DNA of 64,000 bases from Hydractinia symbiolongicarpus (Eukaryota > Cnidaria > Hydrozoa > Anthoathecata > Hydractiniidae): the NCBI RefSeq assembly GCF_029227915.1, contig NC_079884.1, positions 19,902,001 through 19,966,000 on the forward strand. Reading direction: 5' to 3'. A program made the translations under genes and the position numbers. The notes below the pieces were generated by a model. That model made no database searches, was not told the origin of the DNA, and saw only the letters and a program-made list of their open reading frames with translations. Numbering within the stretch: the first letter of the stretch is position 1; every line of letters begins with the position of its first letter. Below, piece by piece: positions 1 to 11,519 of the stretch.

Positions 1-838
1 ACTTTTCACAATTCAATATCTGAAAAATTCACCTTTAACAAATAAAAACCGACACCATTAGAAATCTCAGCATATCTCATTGTTTTACTTTTGTTTTCAT
101 GTTCATAAATCCTTTTTTAAGCCCAAAACAAAAGTACATGAACAAAAATTGTTCTTGTGACAAACATTTAAACATTGTAGTTAAGAAACTGAATCTTATT
201 CACATGAAAACAAAGAATTAAATTCACAAACAGAATCCAACTGAGGTGAAAGCTTTGACTGCAAAAACATATAAAGACCAAACAAATCGTTAATTAAAAG
301 TGGTCATTATAAAACAAGGATTTTCATTATATTGAAAATGTCAATAGTATAAAAAAGGTCAATCAGTTCCAACAAAAGTCTGTTTTGGTGGGGAATTTAA
401 TTAGTGGGAGGCATTAAATTTAAGAAGGGAAGTTACTAAATGTAACTTTATCTTTGATATAAGCAGTTTAACTTGTTGTTGTTTTTAAAATTAAGAAAAA
501 AAGGAATAAAGAAAGCTCTGCATACATAAACTGCTTATCTTGGTACACCAAAGTGGATAAGGTTCTAAAGTTATCATTTAACCACAGAGACAGGCATGGT
601 TGGGAAAATTTGACCCATTCAACTAAAAAAGCAGGGTTTTTTTAAATTGACTGAATAGAGGTAAAAAGACAGAGGTAGAAGAATATTAGGCCACCTTTAA
701 AACACCATACTATGACCAGTGACAATTTAGAGATGTATGTAAAAAATAAGGTGCATCAACTATAGGTAATTAAAAAACAAAAAAAACAGAACTAAAAACA
801 AATGAACACACACAAAAACACACCCCAGAACAACAGTA
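1..838. other. AT-rich DNA, no gene recognised
   Basis: I see no convincing coding frame, RNA gene or element here. The sequence is A/T-rich with short homopolymer runs. It ends at a GATA microsatellite that forms the tail of the SINE starting at 839. Confidence 0.5.
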
Positions 839-1184
839 ATGATAGATAGATAGATGTGCATATTTTACATGGCTAGCCTCACAAATATCGAGGGATATAC
901 CCTGTCTATTATTTCCAGGAGGGGCCATGGCTTAGATGGAGAGTCCTAGAGTATTTAATGCTCATTTTGAGCTATGCAGACCCAATTAGGACCCGCGCTC
1001 TACTAGACAACTCCCGGCAACATCCAACGGCCCACATAGTGTGCCATCTCCCCAATTTCCCTCACATGGCTTGGGTTAACCCGGGGCTATGGTAACATTC
1101 ACTCGCCCATGTTGAATCGCCGTCAAGAGGAATCGAACCCCGGTCGCCCGCACAGAGTACGAGAGCTATAACCACTAATCAACA
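839..1184 (-). mobile_element. tRNA-derived SINE, copy 1
   Basis: Read on the - strand this begins with a tRNA-like head. It has an A-box-like TTGATTAGTGG and a perfect B box, GGTTCGATTCC (1129-1139). A non-tRNA body follows, and it ends in an ATCT/GATA microsatellite tail at 839-858. The body is clearly homologous to 21868-22255 on the + strand, sharing the GGGTTAACCCA, GGGCCGTTGGATG and GAGGCTAGCCATG blocks and the same tail. Two copies in opposite orientation with a Pol III promoter are what defines a SINE. It lies just downstream of a LINE fragment in the same orientation. Confidence 0.82.
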
Positions 1185-1234
1185 GAACAACAGTAATGCA
1201 ACAAAGTTTCAGCAATTAACATCACAGGGTTAAA

Positions 1235-1515
1235 ATAAGCTATTTTGGGTATAAAAATATTTAGGTTTAAATATAATATATTCAGTTTTAGATGTGTTCA
1301 TTGAAATTTATTGGCATTGAGCTGGTTACAAAATTGCTTGATATCAGACTGGCATATATTTTGCAGGTGTTTAATACTTTTACTAACATGAAACAAGTTA
1401 GTTTTGTCTGCAAAACAATGGATCTCACCAAATCTGTAATAGCATGAAACAAGTCGTTTATATATTAGGAAAAGGAGAGGTTCAAGAACTGGGAATCTTC
1501 TATCATTTTGATTGT
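1235..1515 (-). pseudogene. non-LTR retrotransposon reverse-transcriptase fragment
   Basis: The - strand frame reads like the palm region of a CR1/L2-type reverse transcriptase. A stretch VLEPLLFLIY corresponds to the usual VLGPLLFLIY. FADKTNL corresponds to the catalytic FADDTNL block. LNANK is followed, after a one-base frameshift near 1280, by NTSKTEYIIF. The second catalytic aspartate is replaced by lysine and the upstream GVPQG block is degraded, so the copy is dead. Only about 90 codons remain. Confidence 0.75.
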
Positions 1516-4267
1516 TCACTGATAAAAAGAAGCAAAAAACCCCTTCCACATACAGTTATACATTATTATGTTGAAGCTATGCAAGAACAACACACCCAAA
1601 GTTTGTAACAAAAAGGGATGTTAATGTGCATGCATGGCAAACAGGCTATCTGTTTTTAGCGATTCTAAAGATGGCAGCAACGTTTTATAAAACAAGAAGA
1701 GTGAAAGTGGTTGGCAAACTTTCTGATTTTGACCAGAATAGCCAAGCATTTTTTCAAATCTCCATCGTCTATCGGATGATGTAACCCAAGGATATTTCCA
1801 GGAGTGATTCAAGTCCTTTGTCCTTTTTTCATAAGACATTTACAGTATCACAAGTCATCTAATTTAGTCTTATATAATTTTTGGTGATAAATCCAAATGT
1901 CACTTATTTTCCCCAAAAGTTTTTTGTTTTCTCTTTTAAAATTTAATGACGCTAACCTGTATCCAAAAAAAGCTAGCAGACGTGCTGACTCTCCCTATTT
2001 TATTTTAACTCTTTTGTAATGTGTCCTAAATAATTAGTGTTTCTTATCCTCCCAAATGAAAAAAACCTAAAATTTTATTTAAAAATGTCTAAAATAATGA
2101 CTGTTTAACATTAGCAACTTTTCATTCCTTGTGGTCAACATAAATCGGTACCATAAATTTGGTAAAACCCATTAATTCAACATGATAAACTCACAGCTGC
2201 TCACAAGAACAAAAAAAAGAGGAAATAAAAGTTGAAGCAATGTCTGGTGTATCTTCAAGGTATCTGGAGCGATGCAATTCATATTTTCTCCAACAAATAG
2301 TATTTAATGATTTGAGATCCTCCCTATTTTTTATTTTTAAAGTTGTCATGGATATTTATATATCCTGTATATGAATATATACCATATGATTATTTGAACA
2401 AGATTTATTGTAATTCAAAGTTTATAGATTTTATAGAGTATGACTATAATATTCAACTGCAGTGAAACTTTTTTACTGCAGTTTATTTATGTCGTAATTT
2501 CTCCATAAAACATTAAATGTTTGGCTACTAATAGAGGTTGTTATACTTAGTGTTGAAACATGACAATTTGCATGCTTCCATAAATTTTGATGCTGAATTC
2601 AAAATGTTGGTCATCATTTTTTTAATAATAATTAGAAAACGATTTAATTTATCATATTTTGTGTTGTTTTCTACTGCTGAACAAGTAACTAGGGAGTCCT
2701 TTTCATGTACATCTGTTATAATTAGTTGTTAAAGACTTAACTAAACTTCTTACAAATAATAAAAAACGATTTTCAATTCCCTCGCTTAAGAATTTCGTCT
2801 TACCTCACAAAAAAACTCGTTTCCACGTAGCCCACAAAACCATGAGATCCATGATACTTCCTCTGAACTGCTCATGGCTCTTAATTTTTTTAAACAAACG
2901 ACTTTTTGCTACAAAATATCTCAATACAAGCCGGAGTGTAATTAGGAAAATAAACGTCCTCTGGCCGCCTCGTTGACTAATGAGTCGAGAAGCTCACAGA
3001 TACGATAATACTCGACATGAGTTGGTCCTTACTTTTGTGTACACTCCATCGCTAAGCTTTAAAAATAACTTTTGCAACCTTGGCTCCAAACCATTTTGAC
3101 CGCATGGGCCGCGACGCCAGTTCGAGAGAAGAGAGGCGGAATTTTTGCGAAAATCTATTTAATTGTGCCCCGTCGAAAGGGCGCACATTTAGTGGACCGC
3201 GGGTATATAGTGTTTGTGTTGTATGGCAGAAAAAAATTTTCCAATCCGCTCTGATATAACACAACCTATGACACAACCAAAAAATTTATATCGTATAATT
3301 AGCTGTACTGCACCATATATATAATTATTCTGCATCGGCTAACCATTCTGTTACTGGCTAATTATCAGATCTCCTTGGGTGCCTAAGCCAGATATTTTGT
3401 TGAAAAAAATGGACCCTTATTTGCTTGAAAAATATTCTTGACCTTACCTAAAGTATCACAATATATTTTTCTAAGATTTCTTAGAAAAGACTTGATTTTA
3501 AAAATCTCATGAAAAGATAATAATTGTGTGTTTACCCTTTAATAATTGTGTGTTTACCCTTTTTTTTGTTTCAACTTGTTGAATTCAATTCGAAATTTCA
3601 AAAGTTAGATATGTTCAACTTTTTGAATTTGTCAAACAATGACCAATAAATTTCCTCAAAATCAAAAAAGGATAATAAACAATCAAATTTGTTCAATTCA
3701 GTAAATCGATTTCGACAAAATATATCCTGTATTGTCCACAGGTTTGAAAATCATGTATCGCCTGCTTAAAATGTTACTTGTTTAACAATGATATCGAAAG
3801 CCAGCTTGCCTAAATTTATACATATATATATTATACCTTTTATAACATGGCATTGGTTTGTATCTTTTTAATAAATTCTCACTTTAAATCAAAGAGGGAG
3901 ACAATAATTACACAGCCTGGTATTAATTCAGTTCCTGGTAAAATTGTTTTCTTGTTTCTTATTTTTAAATATTTTAAATACTTTTTCTTCAGATGCATCA
4001 TCAGCATTTCGGAAAATCTTCAACGAGAGTAAATTTTAAAGGATTTTATTGGTAAATTATTAAGTAATCCATCATTGAAATTGAACTTGTTCAGAAGTTA
4101 TTATAGTCGAATCGTCAAGTTCATAAATAACAATCTGTATCCTAGAAGGTGAAGAATTTTTCAGACCAGTTATAAAAATATATAGTTAAAGTTTTTAGAA
4201 TATATATACACTACATATATGTAAAAAAAATATCTCTTATTTTTTATTTATTACGATGTATTTTAGG
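1516..4267. other. intergenic DNA, no gene recognised
   Basis: Open frames here are short and resemble no family I know. Two local features stand out: a GC- and CpG-richer patch at about 3076-3215 with open frames on both strands, and a 22-bp direct duplication at 3519-3562. I cannot assign a host exon. Confidence 0.45.
3519..3562. repeat. 22-bp tandem duplication
   Basis: The unit AATAATTGTGTGTTTACCCT plus TT occurs twice head to tail, without a mismatch. It is a simple local duplication with no coding content. Confidence 0.85.
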
Positions 4268-4410
4268 TTAGTGACAATAATAATTGAGAATTAGGATACT
4301 TATGATTTGTTTACCCCATTGTTCTCCTTTTTAAAAGGCTATACTTCAAATTTCGGAATCTTCCAGACTAATGACGGAAATCTTTAAGCCGCAGGGCTTC
4401 TTATTTATAA
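4268..4410 (+). repeat. dispersed repeat, copy 1 (partner at 24500-24650)
   Basis: This segment shares an ordered series of blocks with 24500-24650. They include ACAATAATAAT near the start, ATGATTTGTTTACCCCAT, and a near-identical 35-bp block running from TAATGACGGAAAT through GCAGGGCTTCTT. The family is unknown. It carries no open frame. Confidence 0.6.
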
Positions 4411-4588
4411 TTTCCCCCTGGGCAGTAAGCTTTCCACAGTCTCTATTCGATTCGGTTCTGCATTTCTGTTATCATACCCGTTATCACGCAGTTACATGAA
4501 ACATCCACCATTTTCCAATTTCGATCCCGTTCTAAATTAGTTATTTCTTAAATCGTTACTAGCAATTCGGGGCGCATTTGTGGTAACT

Positions 4589-4715
4589 ATGGCTGGTAAT
4601 AGCCGTATTCCGTCTGTCTGTTCGTGCGTCTGTTTGTCTTTTTGTTACGGAAACACGAAATGCGATATACAAAGGACGGGCGACCCCGTGGATTCTTCCA
4701 CGGGTTAACGACTAG
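4589..4715 (+). mobile_element. short non-autonomous Helitron-like element, copy A
   Basis: The copy runs from a TAATAGCCGTATT head through CTGTCTGT-rich DNA and a TTACGGAAACACGAAAT block. It ends in a hairpin with arms CCCGTGGA (4685-4692) and TCCACGGG (4697-4704). Seven bases later comes CTAG (4712-4715), followed by T. A hairpin a few bases from a CTRR end next to T is the Helitron 3' signature. The same organisation recurs five more times in the window, mostly in the opposite orientation. Confidence 0.65.
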
Positions 4716-4832
4716 TTTCTTTGTAATAATACGAAGTGTATGTCACGGTCATAGTGGATGTGTTCATTTTCTTTTGAAGTCGCCGAAATTTTCTTTTAAA
4801 GTTGCCGACAAAAGTAAGTCTCAAATGTTAAA

Positions 4833-4910
4833 TTTTATGACGTTACGGCGCGACGTCAATAATACTACTTTAACGTCAATATCTTATATTAAATTAATGA
4901 AGCCATTACA
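4833..4910 (+). repeat. 78-bp dispersed repeat, copy 1 (partner at 56604-56681)
   Basis: The block starts TTTTATGACGTTACGG and ends AATGAAGCCATTACA. It matches 56604-56681 over its whole length with only a few substitutions. Both copies lie within about 450 bp of a Helitron-like 3' end. This suggests a module of a longer element, but the order relative to the hairpin differs between the two sites. Confidence 0.7.
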
Positions 4911-4982
4911 CATTCTCGTCCCCAGAGCTCTTTAAGATTAAAACCTCAAAAGTAGCTCTGGACCTGTCTGGTCCACGTGATG

Positions 4983-5011
4983 AAAATATGCCACTATATG
5001 TGGCATATTTT
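4983..5011. repeat. perfect hairpin, 12-bp arms
   Basis: Arms AAAATATGCCAC and GTGGCATATTTT flank a 5-base loop TATAT. No coding context is present. It may belong to a mobile-element end. Confidence 0.8.
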
Positions 5012-5147
5012 TGTGACTCGATTACCTGATGCTGTGCTTGTATATTATAATTTCGTTTCAATTCATTTTGCAGCCACTATTTTTATTTTTTAGGTGTCGC
5101 CTTCTAGTAACACGCATTCTAGTACCACGCATTATTTAGACCATAGT

Positions 5148-6118
5148 CATAAGTACGATGGATTATTATTAGATTATGGCTTCTCTTCTTAATAAAAACA
5201 CTTTTCTTCTTAATAAAAACACTTCTCTTCTTTCCTCGGAAATCTTCTCTTCCGATCGAAACACTTCTCTTCCAAATTGAGAAGCACTTCTCTTCCACGA
5301 ACTCAAAAAATTCCCAGACCTAATTCTAGTCCGGAATATTGATTGAGCTGGATTTTGATAACTCAAGTTTTTGAATAAATGGTAACCCTCGTCCCCAGGC
5401 AATTTTGCCTTTTCGAAACATAATGGTTGACCACGAAAATCCCTGGAGACAAGGATGAATAAATGACATACTGGCTCCCGGCCATAAAAAAGATCAAACG
5501 TTCTTAGTAATTAATAACCCTCCAAAAATCTTTACCTTTTTTAATACACCCACTAAATTCTAACCAGGCTGGTCAGTATTCTTATCATTCTATTGTTCTT
5601 AACAAAAGAACTATTGTTTTTAACCTAAAATCCTAGCCTAATATTTAAGCATATTCATTATAGTTAAGAAAAAAATGTGATTTGCTTGGTTGGCACTACC
5701 ATGACTTTGAGGACTCTGGGCAGCAATTTATTTTTTCATTTATTGTGTCTATTGATGAATAAAATTAATTACTCTGCTACTAATCTGAATTGATTAGTGA
5801 TATTACTTTATTCATGCACATATTTTGGGACCTGCTACAATAAGCTGTCCGTAAAGTGAGTACGTGATAGCCAAGTATACTTCTTGCGAAAAATGGAAAA
5901 AATATACAAACCATAGATGTAAAACTACGGACCAGATTTTAAATTTTAGTTGCGAAAAGAAAGTTTGAGGCCACATGCAGAGAAGTGTTAATTACAGAAG
6001 AGAATTGTCAAAATGTAGAAGAGAAGTGTGAGAATACGGAAGAGAACTGTTTGGATCACAGAAGAGAAGTGTTTTTAAAATGGAAGAGAAGTGAGCCATA
6101 GGGGCCATCGTACATAAG
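5148..6118. mobile_element. foldback-type element with subrepeat-built inverted termini
   Basis: The left end (5148-5300) has TACGATGG and TATGGCT, then several degenerate repeats of ACTTCTCTTCY spaced about 20-35 bp. The right end (about 5975-6118) has the same modules in reverse complement: GAAGAGAAGTG repeats, AGCCATA and CCATCGTACATAAG. Inverted termini made of short tandem subrepeats around a non-repetitive middle are the hallmark of foldback elements. No transposase frame is seen in the core, so it would be non-autonomous. Confidence 0.6.
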
Positions 6119-6571
6119 AAACAGAGACACGCTTTTTTAGCCATGATGGGTGGGGGGGGGGGGTAATTTGTGGCCCCTTAACTGCATTCACTGTGTTAGC
6201 CACAGTTATCTAAGAACAATATAAAATTAAATTTTTGTTTTGTCTTTTGCTTGGTTAAGGTTTTTAGCAGGGGTATTCTTTAAGCGCACTCGACCATTGC
6301 TTCAATTTTTTTTATATGTTGGTGTAATCGAGACTATTCCAAACAAACAGGGCGCGCGTGTAGCTAGGAAAAATACCAATGGCATACATACACCATTTTT
6401 TGTGTAGCTATGTTAAAACGAAACTTTTGCGAAAATGAATGGCTTATTTCGATTTATTAGCAAAAATTATATAGGAATATATATAATAAATCAGGAGTAA
6501 GACAAAAAGTAGTAGCTATAGCTAGCTAGTTATATTATAAATATTAATCATTGCATGAGATAACACTGAAA

Positions 6572-6975
6572 GGGAAACGGTTTCCCATGTTGTATAGGAA
6601 AATTCCCATGTCATATAGGGCAAATGGTTTCCCATATAGGAAACCGTTTCCTAAACTAATTTTTTTGATTTTAATTTGGGTTTCCCTTTTGGGGAACCGT
6701 TAGCTACCCATTCTCAAGACCGTTTTACAGAATTGCAGAAAGAGGGCTACGATAATTTTTTTTTCCCTCAGTAAAAATTTGCAGAAAATATTCCCTTTCT
6801 ATTGGTTAAAAATTTGTAGTGCGCTTCTTAACCAGCTCTTAAGCAGATTCCGTGGTGGTTTCCCGATTGGGAAACCATTGCCGTATTTCTTGCCCATTTA
6901 GGGTAACGGTTACCCAAAAGAGAAACCGTGAAGATTTCTGAATGGGAAACCGTTTCCCAGATGGGTAGTGGTTTC
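6572..6975. repeat. cluster of GGGAAACCGTTTCCC-type palindromes
   Basis: Five strong palindromes lie within about 400 bp. They are at 6572-6586 (GGGAAACGGTTTCCC), 6637-6653 (TAGGAAAC/GTTTCCTA), 6856-6877 (arms TGGTTTCCC and GGGAAACCA around GATT), 6901-6915 (GGGTAACGGTTACCC) and 6944-6958 (GGGAAACCGTTTCCC). Several half sites lie between them. No coding frame overlaps. It could be a decayed hairpin-rich repeat or a cluster of protein-binding sites. Confidence 0.7.
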
Positions 6976-7229
6976 CATTTACGTCTCAACTCCTGAACTG
7001 TTAATATATGAAATATTTTTTATATCAAACCAAACCCTATTTTGAAGGAAATACTTTTTTTTGTAGTTTTCCTTCAAAAAAAATAAAATAAAATTAAGTT
7101 ACTTTTACTTGCTAAGATTGCAATCGAGGCACTTTGGATACGTGTCTGCGTTCTCATCAGCAATTTTGAGATATTCCCCATAGTGTATGCATACTGGTTC
7201 ATATTTACACAAATGTGCAATCTCCCAAA

Positions 7230-7264
7230 AGGTGAATCTTTATCATCATGATAAAGATTCACCT
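7230..7264. repeat. perfect 35-bp palindrome, 17-bp arms
   Basis: AGGTGAATCTTTATCAT is followed by one central C and then its exact reverse complement. A perfect palindrome of this length is unlikely by chance. It may be a recent inverted duplication or the centre of a foldback element. Confidence 0.9.
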
Positions 7265-8162
7265 ATGGATACACACCATTGGGATAAACTATCTGTGTTC
7301 ATCACTAACATATTGCTGCACATAGTGTTGTGGGTTCATCTGCAGCTCCCATCGAAGATCAAAACCTGCTTGCAGGTTATACTCACCAGTCATGATCCAA
7401 GGTCCAATCATGGTGAAACATTCTCTGTTGGGAAGGAAAAATATGTTTGTGCCATAATAAAGATTTAGCTATGTAAGTCAATTTCGTGTTTAGCGATATA
7501 AAAGTAAAATACAACATATTGAACTTTTTAACCTTTTCTCTAGTATTTGTATTTTTTGGGCCCATAATTTGCTGTAACAAACTGAGCAAAGTCAATATAA
7601 AGCTTTTAGGTTTCTGCTTCCATCATTATTTTTGAATTTACAATGTTCAATTTTTCTACACAAAATATCCCACAAAAGTTGTTAGCATGTATATTCTAAT
7701 GCAGAAATCTCAAAAGTCTATGGTATAACGATTTTCTATGGATAATGTTTGTGTAATTGAGACTCTTTCTCTTGCTACTAGTTTTGTGCATGTAGCTAAC
7801 ATTATTTTCGAATACCATTGATAAAACATTTCAAGTTTCTTATTTTGTTGTATATCACACAACTTTAAGACAAAGTTTTAACACAGGGAAAATTTAACAT
7901 AATAATGATATCTGCCCTCGAAATTAGCCCAAAAGCCCGTCGAAAATGAATTGCCGACGACATAGTCGTTTGCAGCGCCAATTCCTCGGAAATAATTTAC
8001 CGACATCGTGTTTGGGGTTCACAACATCCCCCACTTTTCTACCGCAAAATGAAAGCGCAACGAAGATAAGCCTTGGCAGTTTTTTGCCGTCTTGAAATGA
8101 AACAGCGCCAGCAATTGCGACGGCAATTGCCCATTGCTGATGCTAATTTTGAGGGCTGGATA

Positions 8163-9027
8163 TATTATATACTTTATTCAGAAAAACTTTTGCGGGAGAA
8201 ACGCATTTTTTGGCCTTTTTCAGGAAACTTTGTCTCACAAAACTTTCAAAAATAGCCATTTAAGAAAGTTTATTCTGTACAAACTTTCTAAATTGTCGAT
8301 TCGCGTAAGTTTGTCACTAAAATTTTAAAAAAATTTGCTGTTTTTGAAAGTTATGTCTTGACTCTCCCTCACTTGGCTCGCCCTCCCAATATAAAAGAGA
8401 CAACATTGAATCCTTTGCATGCTGGTTGGGTGATTGCCTTCTACAACAACATAACATCATCCAATGGTAAAGATATCATCATTAATTGATGAAAAGCCGC
8501 TGGAATATACGACGCCATTTGGATTAAGTAAGCTACCAACGATAGATCCTTTCCATGATATTGATCCCTTGGTCGATCAGGACCCTACCTAATTAGCTAT
8601 TAATCTGGACACGGTTTTCAGAATTGATGAAGAGGAGCGGAATGCTTATAATCAAGTTACTGGCGAAGAAGACAATGACAACGATGTGTAGGAGCCGGAA
8701 GAAGACGAGCCTAGAAATGTGTTTTATCTGTTTTGTAATTTTGACAATGAACCCAATTTGTAAAAAAACGTTTTTACATACCATTAGAAAGAAAATTACA
8801 TCATTAAAAAACACTTCTTCTTTTTTCTATCATAAGAAATATAGGCGGCGTTTTTTATAAGAACAAAAAATAAGTTCATAATCACAAATCGCAAAAGTTT
8901 ATCTTGCCAAAACTTTCCAATTTGGGATTTCGCAAAAGTTTTCAATTTCTAGATTCGCGAAAATTTATCCAAACAATTTTGCGGGTTTTTGGAGTCGCGA
9001 AAGTTTCTTCGAATAAAGTATTTACTG
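8163..9027 (+). mobile_element. pogo/Tigger-like DNA transposon remnant with TIRs
   Basis: The right end, read inward on the - strand, begins CAGTAAATACTTTATTCG and continues into AAACTTTCGCG. It is followed outside by TA (9028-9029). The left end (8163 onward) reads TATTATATACTTTATTCA and continues into AAACTTTTGCGGG, preceded by TA. CAGT-type termini with a TA target duplication are typical of Tc1/mariner-pogo elements. The roughly 865-bp body contains a decayed transposase C-terminus at 8417-8760. The left terminal bases are degraded. Confidence 0.65.
8417..8760 (+). pseudogene. decayed DDE_1-type transposase C-terminal fragment
   Basis: Pieces of frame read AFYNNITSSNGKDIIIN, then KAAGIYDAI after two stops, then in another frame LPTIDPFHDID. 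An acidic tail rich in E and D follows. The order (NG.DIII..W+AAGI, then acidic C-terminus) resembles the end of pogo/Tigger DDE_1 transposases. At least three stops and a frameshift break it. The surrounding TIRs support this call. The catalytic core is absent. Confidence 0.5.
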
Positions 9028-9029
9028 TA

Positions 9030-11519
9030 TATAAAATATATTTTATATTTTTATTGCCAATATTTAAGTTATAAAGCAACAAGTTTACAATTATAAAATG
9101 GCTTGGTGCAATCCACCATGCTCTTTTTTACAAGACAATAATTCCTGGGATCGAAATCATTTAGTGAAATGGAAGATGTTTAGATGGTCAGCCAATAGTG
9201 ATTAGTCGACTAGGTATGTGTTGAGTGTTTGTTGTAAATGCTGGTGTCAATTAAATTTGCTGAAGTGTAAATTTAATTGTTTATCTTAATCAGTTTCCAG
9301 GTCGATGCTCTTCACAGATTCGAAGCGTGAGAACCATGAACAACAAAAACAATTGTTACCATTACAATATTACGTGACTGAGATCAAAGAAAAAAATTAT
9401 TGTTCTATTTCGTTTTATTTTTTGATCTTGTTGGAAGTTTATTTCCTTCATTTTTCCATTTTGTTCTGCATATATATATATTTTTTTTTTTGGAACTCTT
9501 TTAAAGTTTCATTCATTCTTTCCGTTTTACATAATTATTACAACATATTCTGAAAAAATTCAAAGGGTGTTGTTGCTAACAAATTTTCCCTATTTTTTTT
9601 TCATTTATCACTTTCTTTTTTTCATTCTTCAAAATATGTGCGGTGGCCATTATTATTTATTTCTGAGTAAAGTTGCAAAATCAGTGAAGTGACAACAGTC
9701 CATTATTTACAAGAACATAAATATAAAGCAGAGCTATAGTTATGAAGGCTACTCACAAGGTTCAGCTTCCTAAAGTGTAATATGTAGAACTGCTGATGAT
9801 CAACTTCTTTACATTGGCAAATTATTGCCGACTGATTGACGTTGCAATCCTTCTCTGGTCTGCAATTTTTTGCAGACGTTTTTGTAAGCTAATTCCAAAG
9901 GCTGTATGTTGGTATATTTAGTTTGAAGTTAATTATGGACTTTTCTTTACTATGCTTCTGTGCATAGAAATAATAATATTTTTTTGTTTTGTTTTATTGA
10001 AGAAATGGCTTTCTTTTGCTTGCTTTATATGATGTCAATATTCAATGTTGCCTAATTATTCTTTTATTTCTTTTACTGGTTTGCTTGTAAACACTTTGAA
10101 CAGTAACTTGATAAGCTTACAATGCTGCCTAGCACATCGCTGGTATACAGTGTTAATCTTGTTTCCTTGCACTTGCACACATTTTTCTTTTAGGAACTAT
10201 TTATTCAGACAGAAGTAAAATTTTATATATATAATATTACGTAGTTGTTGTTTGGGGTTCATATCTTTCAACATGGTGTCCCAGGCGATGGAGTTAAGTT
10301 TGTATAGTACAGTCCAATTCTGAGATTCCACATACGCACAACTCGCATAAATAATTACTTTCATAATAGACCATTAGAGAAAATAATTACATCACAAGGA
10401 AATAAAAAGATCGGAAAACCTGTGTGTAACATTGTTGATAATACTTTCAGTGTGTAGTCTATAGAATTTGTAAACAACAGAAATTAAAAAAAAAATAAAC
10501 TCCACTGTACTCTACTATTAAAAAAGTTTATTTTTCATCTTAAAGGATATTTTTTCTTCAATATACTTAAATTTCAAACACACAATAATGCATCGTTCAT
10601 TTTCATATCTTGCTTTAAAACAATCTATTTTTGTATAACTATAACCTTAAGTAATCATAATGTCAGTTCTGTAGAAGACTAATACAGCTTCTTCACAGGA
10701 AAATCCCCCATAACATAACCATTTTTTAATCTTCATTTAACTTATAAGAAATTGTAAAATGAAATCACCACAAAGAAACACCCTGAGAATTTGCCACTAT
10801 TACATTACTTTTTTTACAAAGTGTGTTTCTTTACTTCAAACTTTGACTTCATGATGTAATAACTTGAGCATAATTCAACTAGCTAATAAATGGAAAAAAA
10901 CCTTCCTAGATAAACCTATAGGCTTGCGCATATAAGTTATCTCACCAGAGCTTTTATAGTTTTGAAAATACGATTCAGTATGTACAGGACAGTGCCCAAA
11001 AAACTCTGTGAAAAAGTCTTCATTTTTTTAAAAAAATTATGACTATTTAGCACATGTTTACAATATTATAGAGGAATAGAAAAAAAATCGTTTATTTTTT
11101 CTTTTGATTAGTGATTTTTCTCTTTATTCAACTGAAGATGATAAACTCTTTTCTTCTTTCTTTTTTTTTGTTGCAAGAAATGGATTGTGATGACATGTGT
11201 ACTCTTTTAGAAATGAAAAATTATTAAGAAATTCTTAAGCAGATGGAAAAAAAGAAAAACAATTGTTATATATTTCAAGTAAGTTATTATAATCAAGAGA
11301 GTGATGTATTTTTTTAATAACTAACATTTCAAAAAAAGTGAAAGATCAATCGACAGAAATCAATATAAATTAAATATATAATCATTATCTTTTAAAAATC
11401 ACATTTACAGCTGGAAAAGTGTAAAAATAGTTTAACCATAAAAAATTGACTTTTCTTTGACAAAAATCAGAAATAATTTCTTTTGTTTTTTTATATTTTT
11501 AGTACATTTCGTTTACAGT
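9030..11519. other. AT-rich intergenic DNA, no gene recognised
   Basis: Long A/T runs and short open frames only. A TA-flanked segment at 10310-10507 starts CAGT and ends ACTG, but the inverted match is only about 5 bp, so I do not call it an element. Confidence 0.45.

Noticed and set aside
1129-1184. A genuine tRNA gene
   Set aside because: The boxes are tRNA-like, but the cloverleaf is not intact and the sequence continues into a repeated SINE body.
10310-10507. TA-flanked CAGT...ACTG segment as a Tigger MITE
   Set aside because: The inverted match is only about five bases, which is expected by chance.
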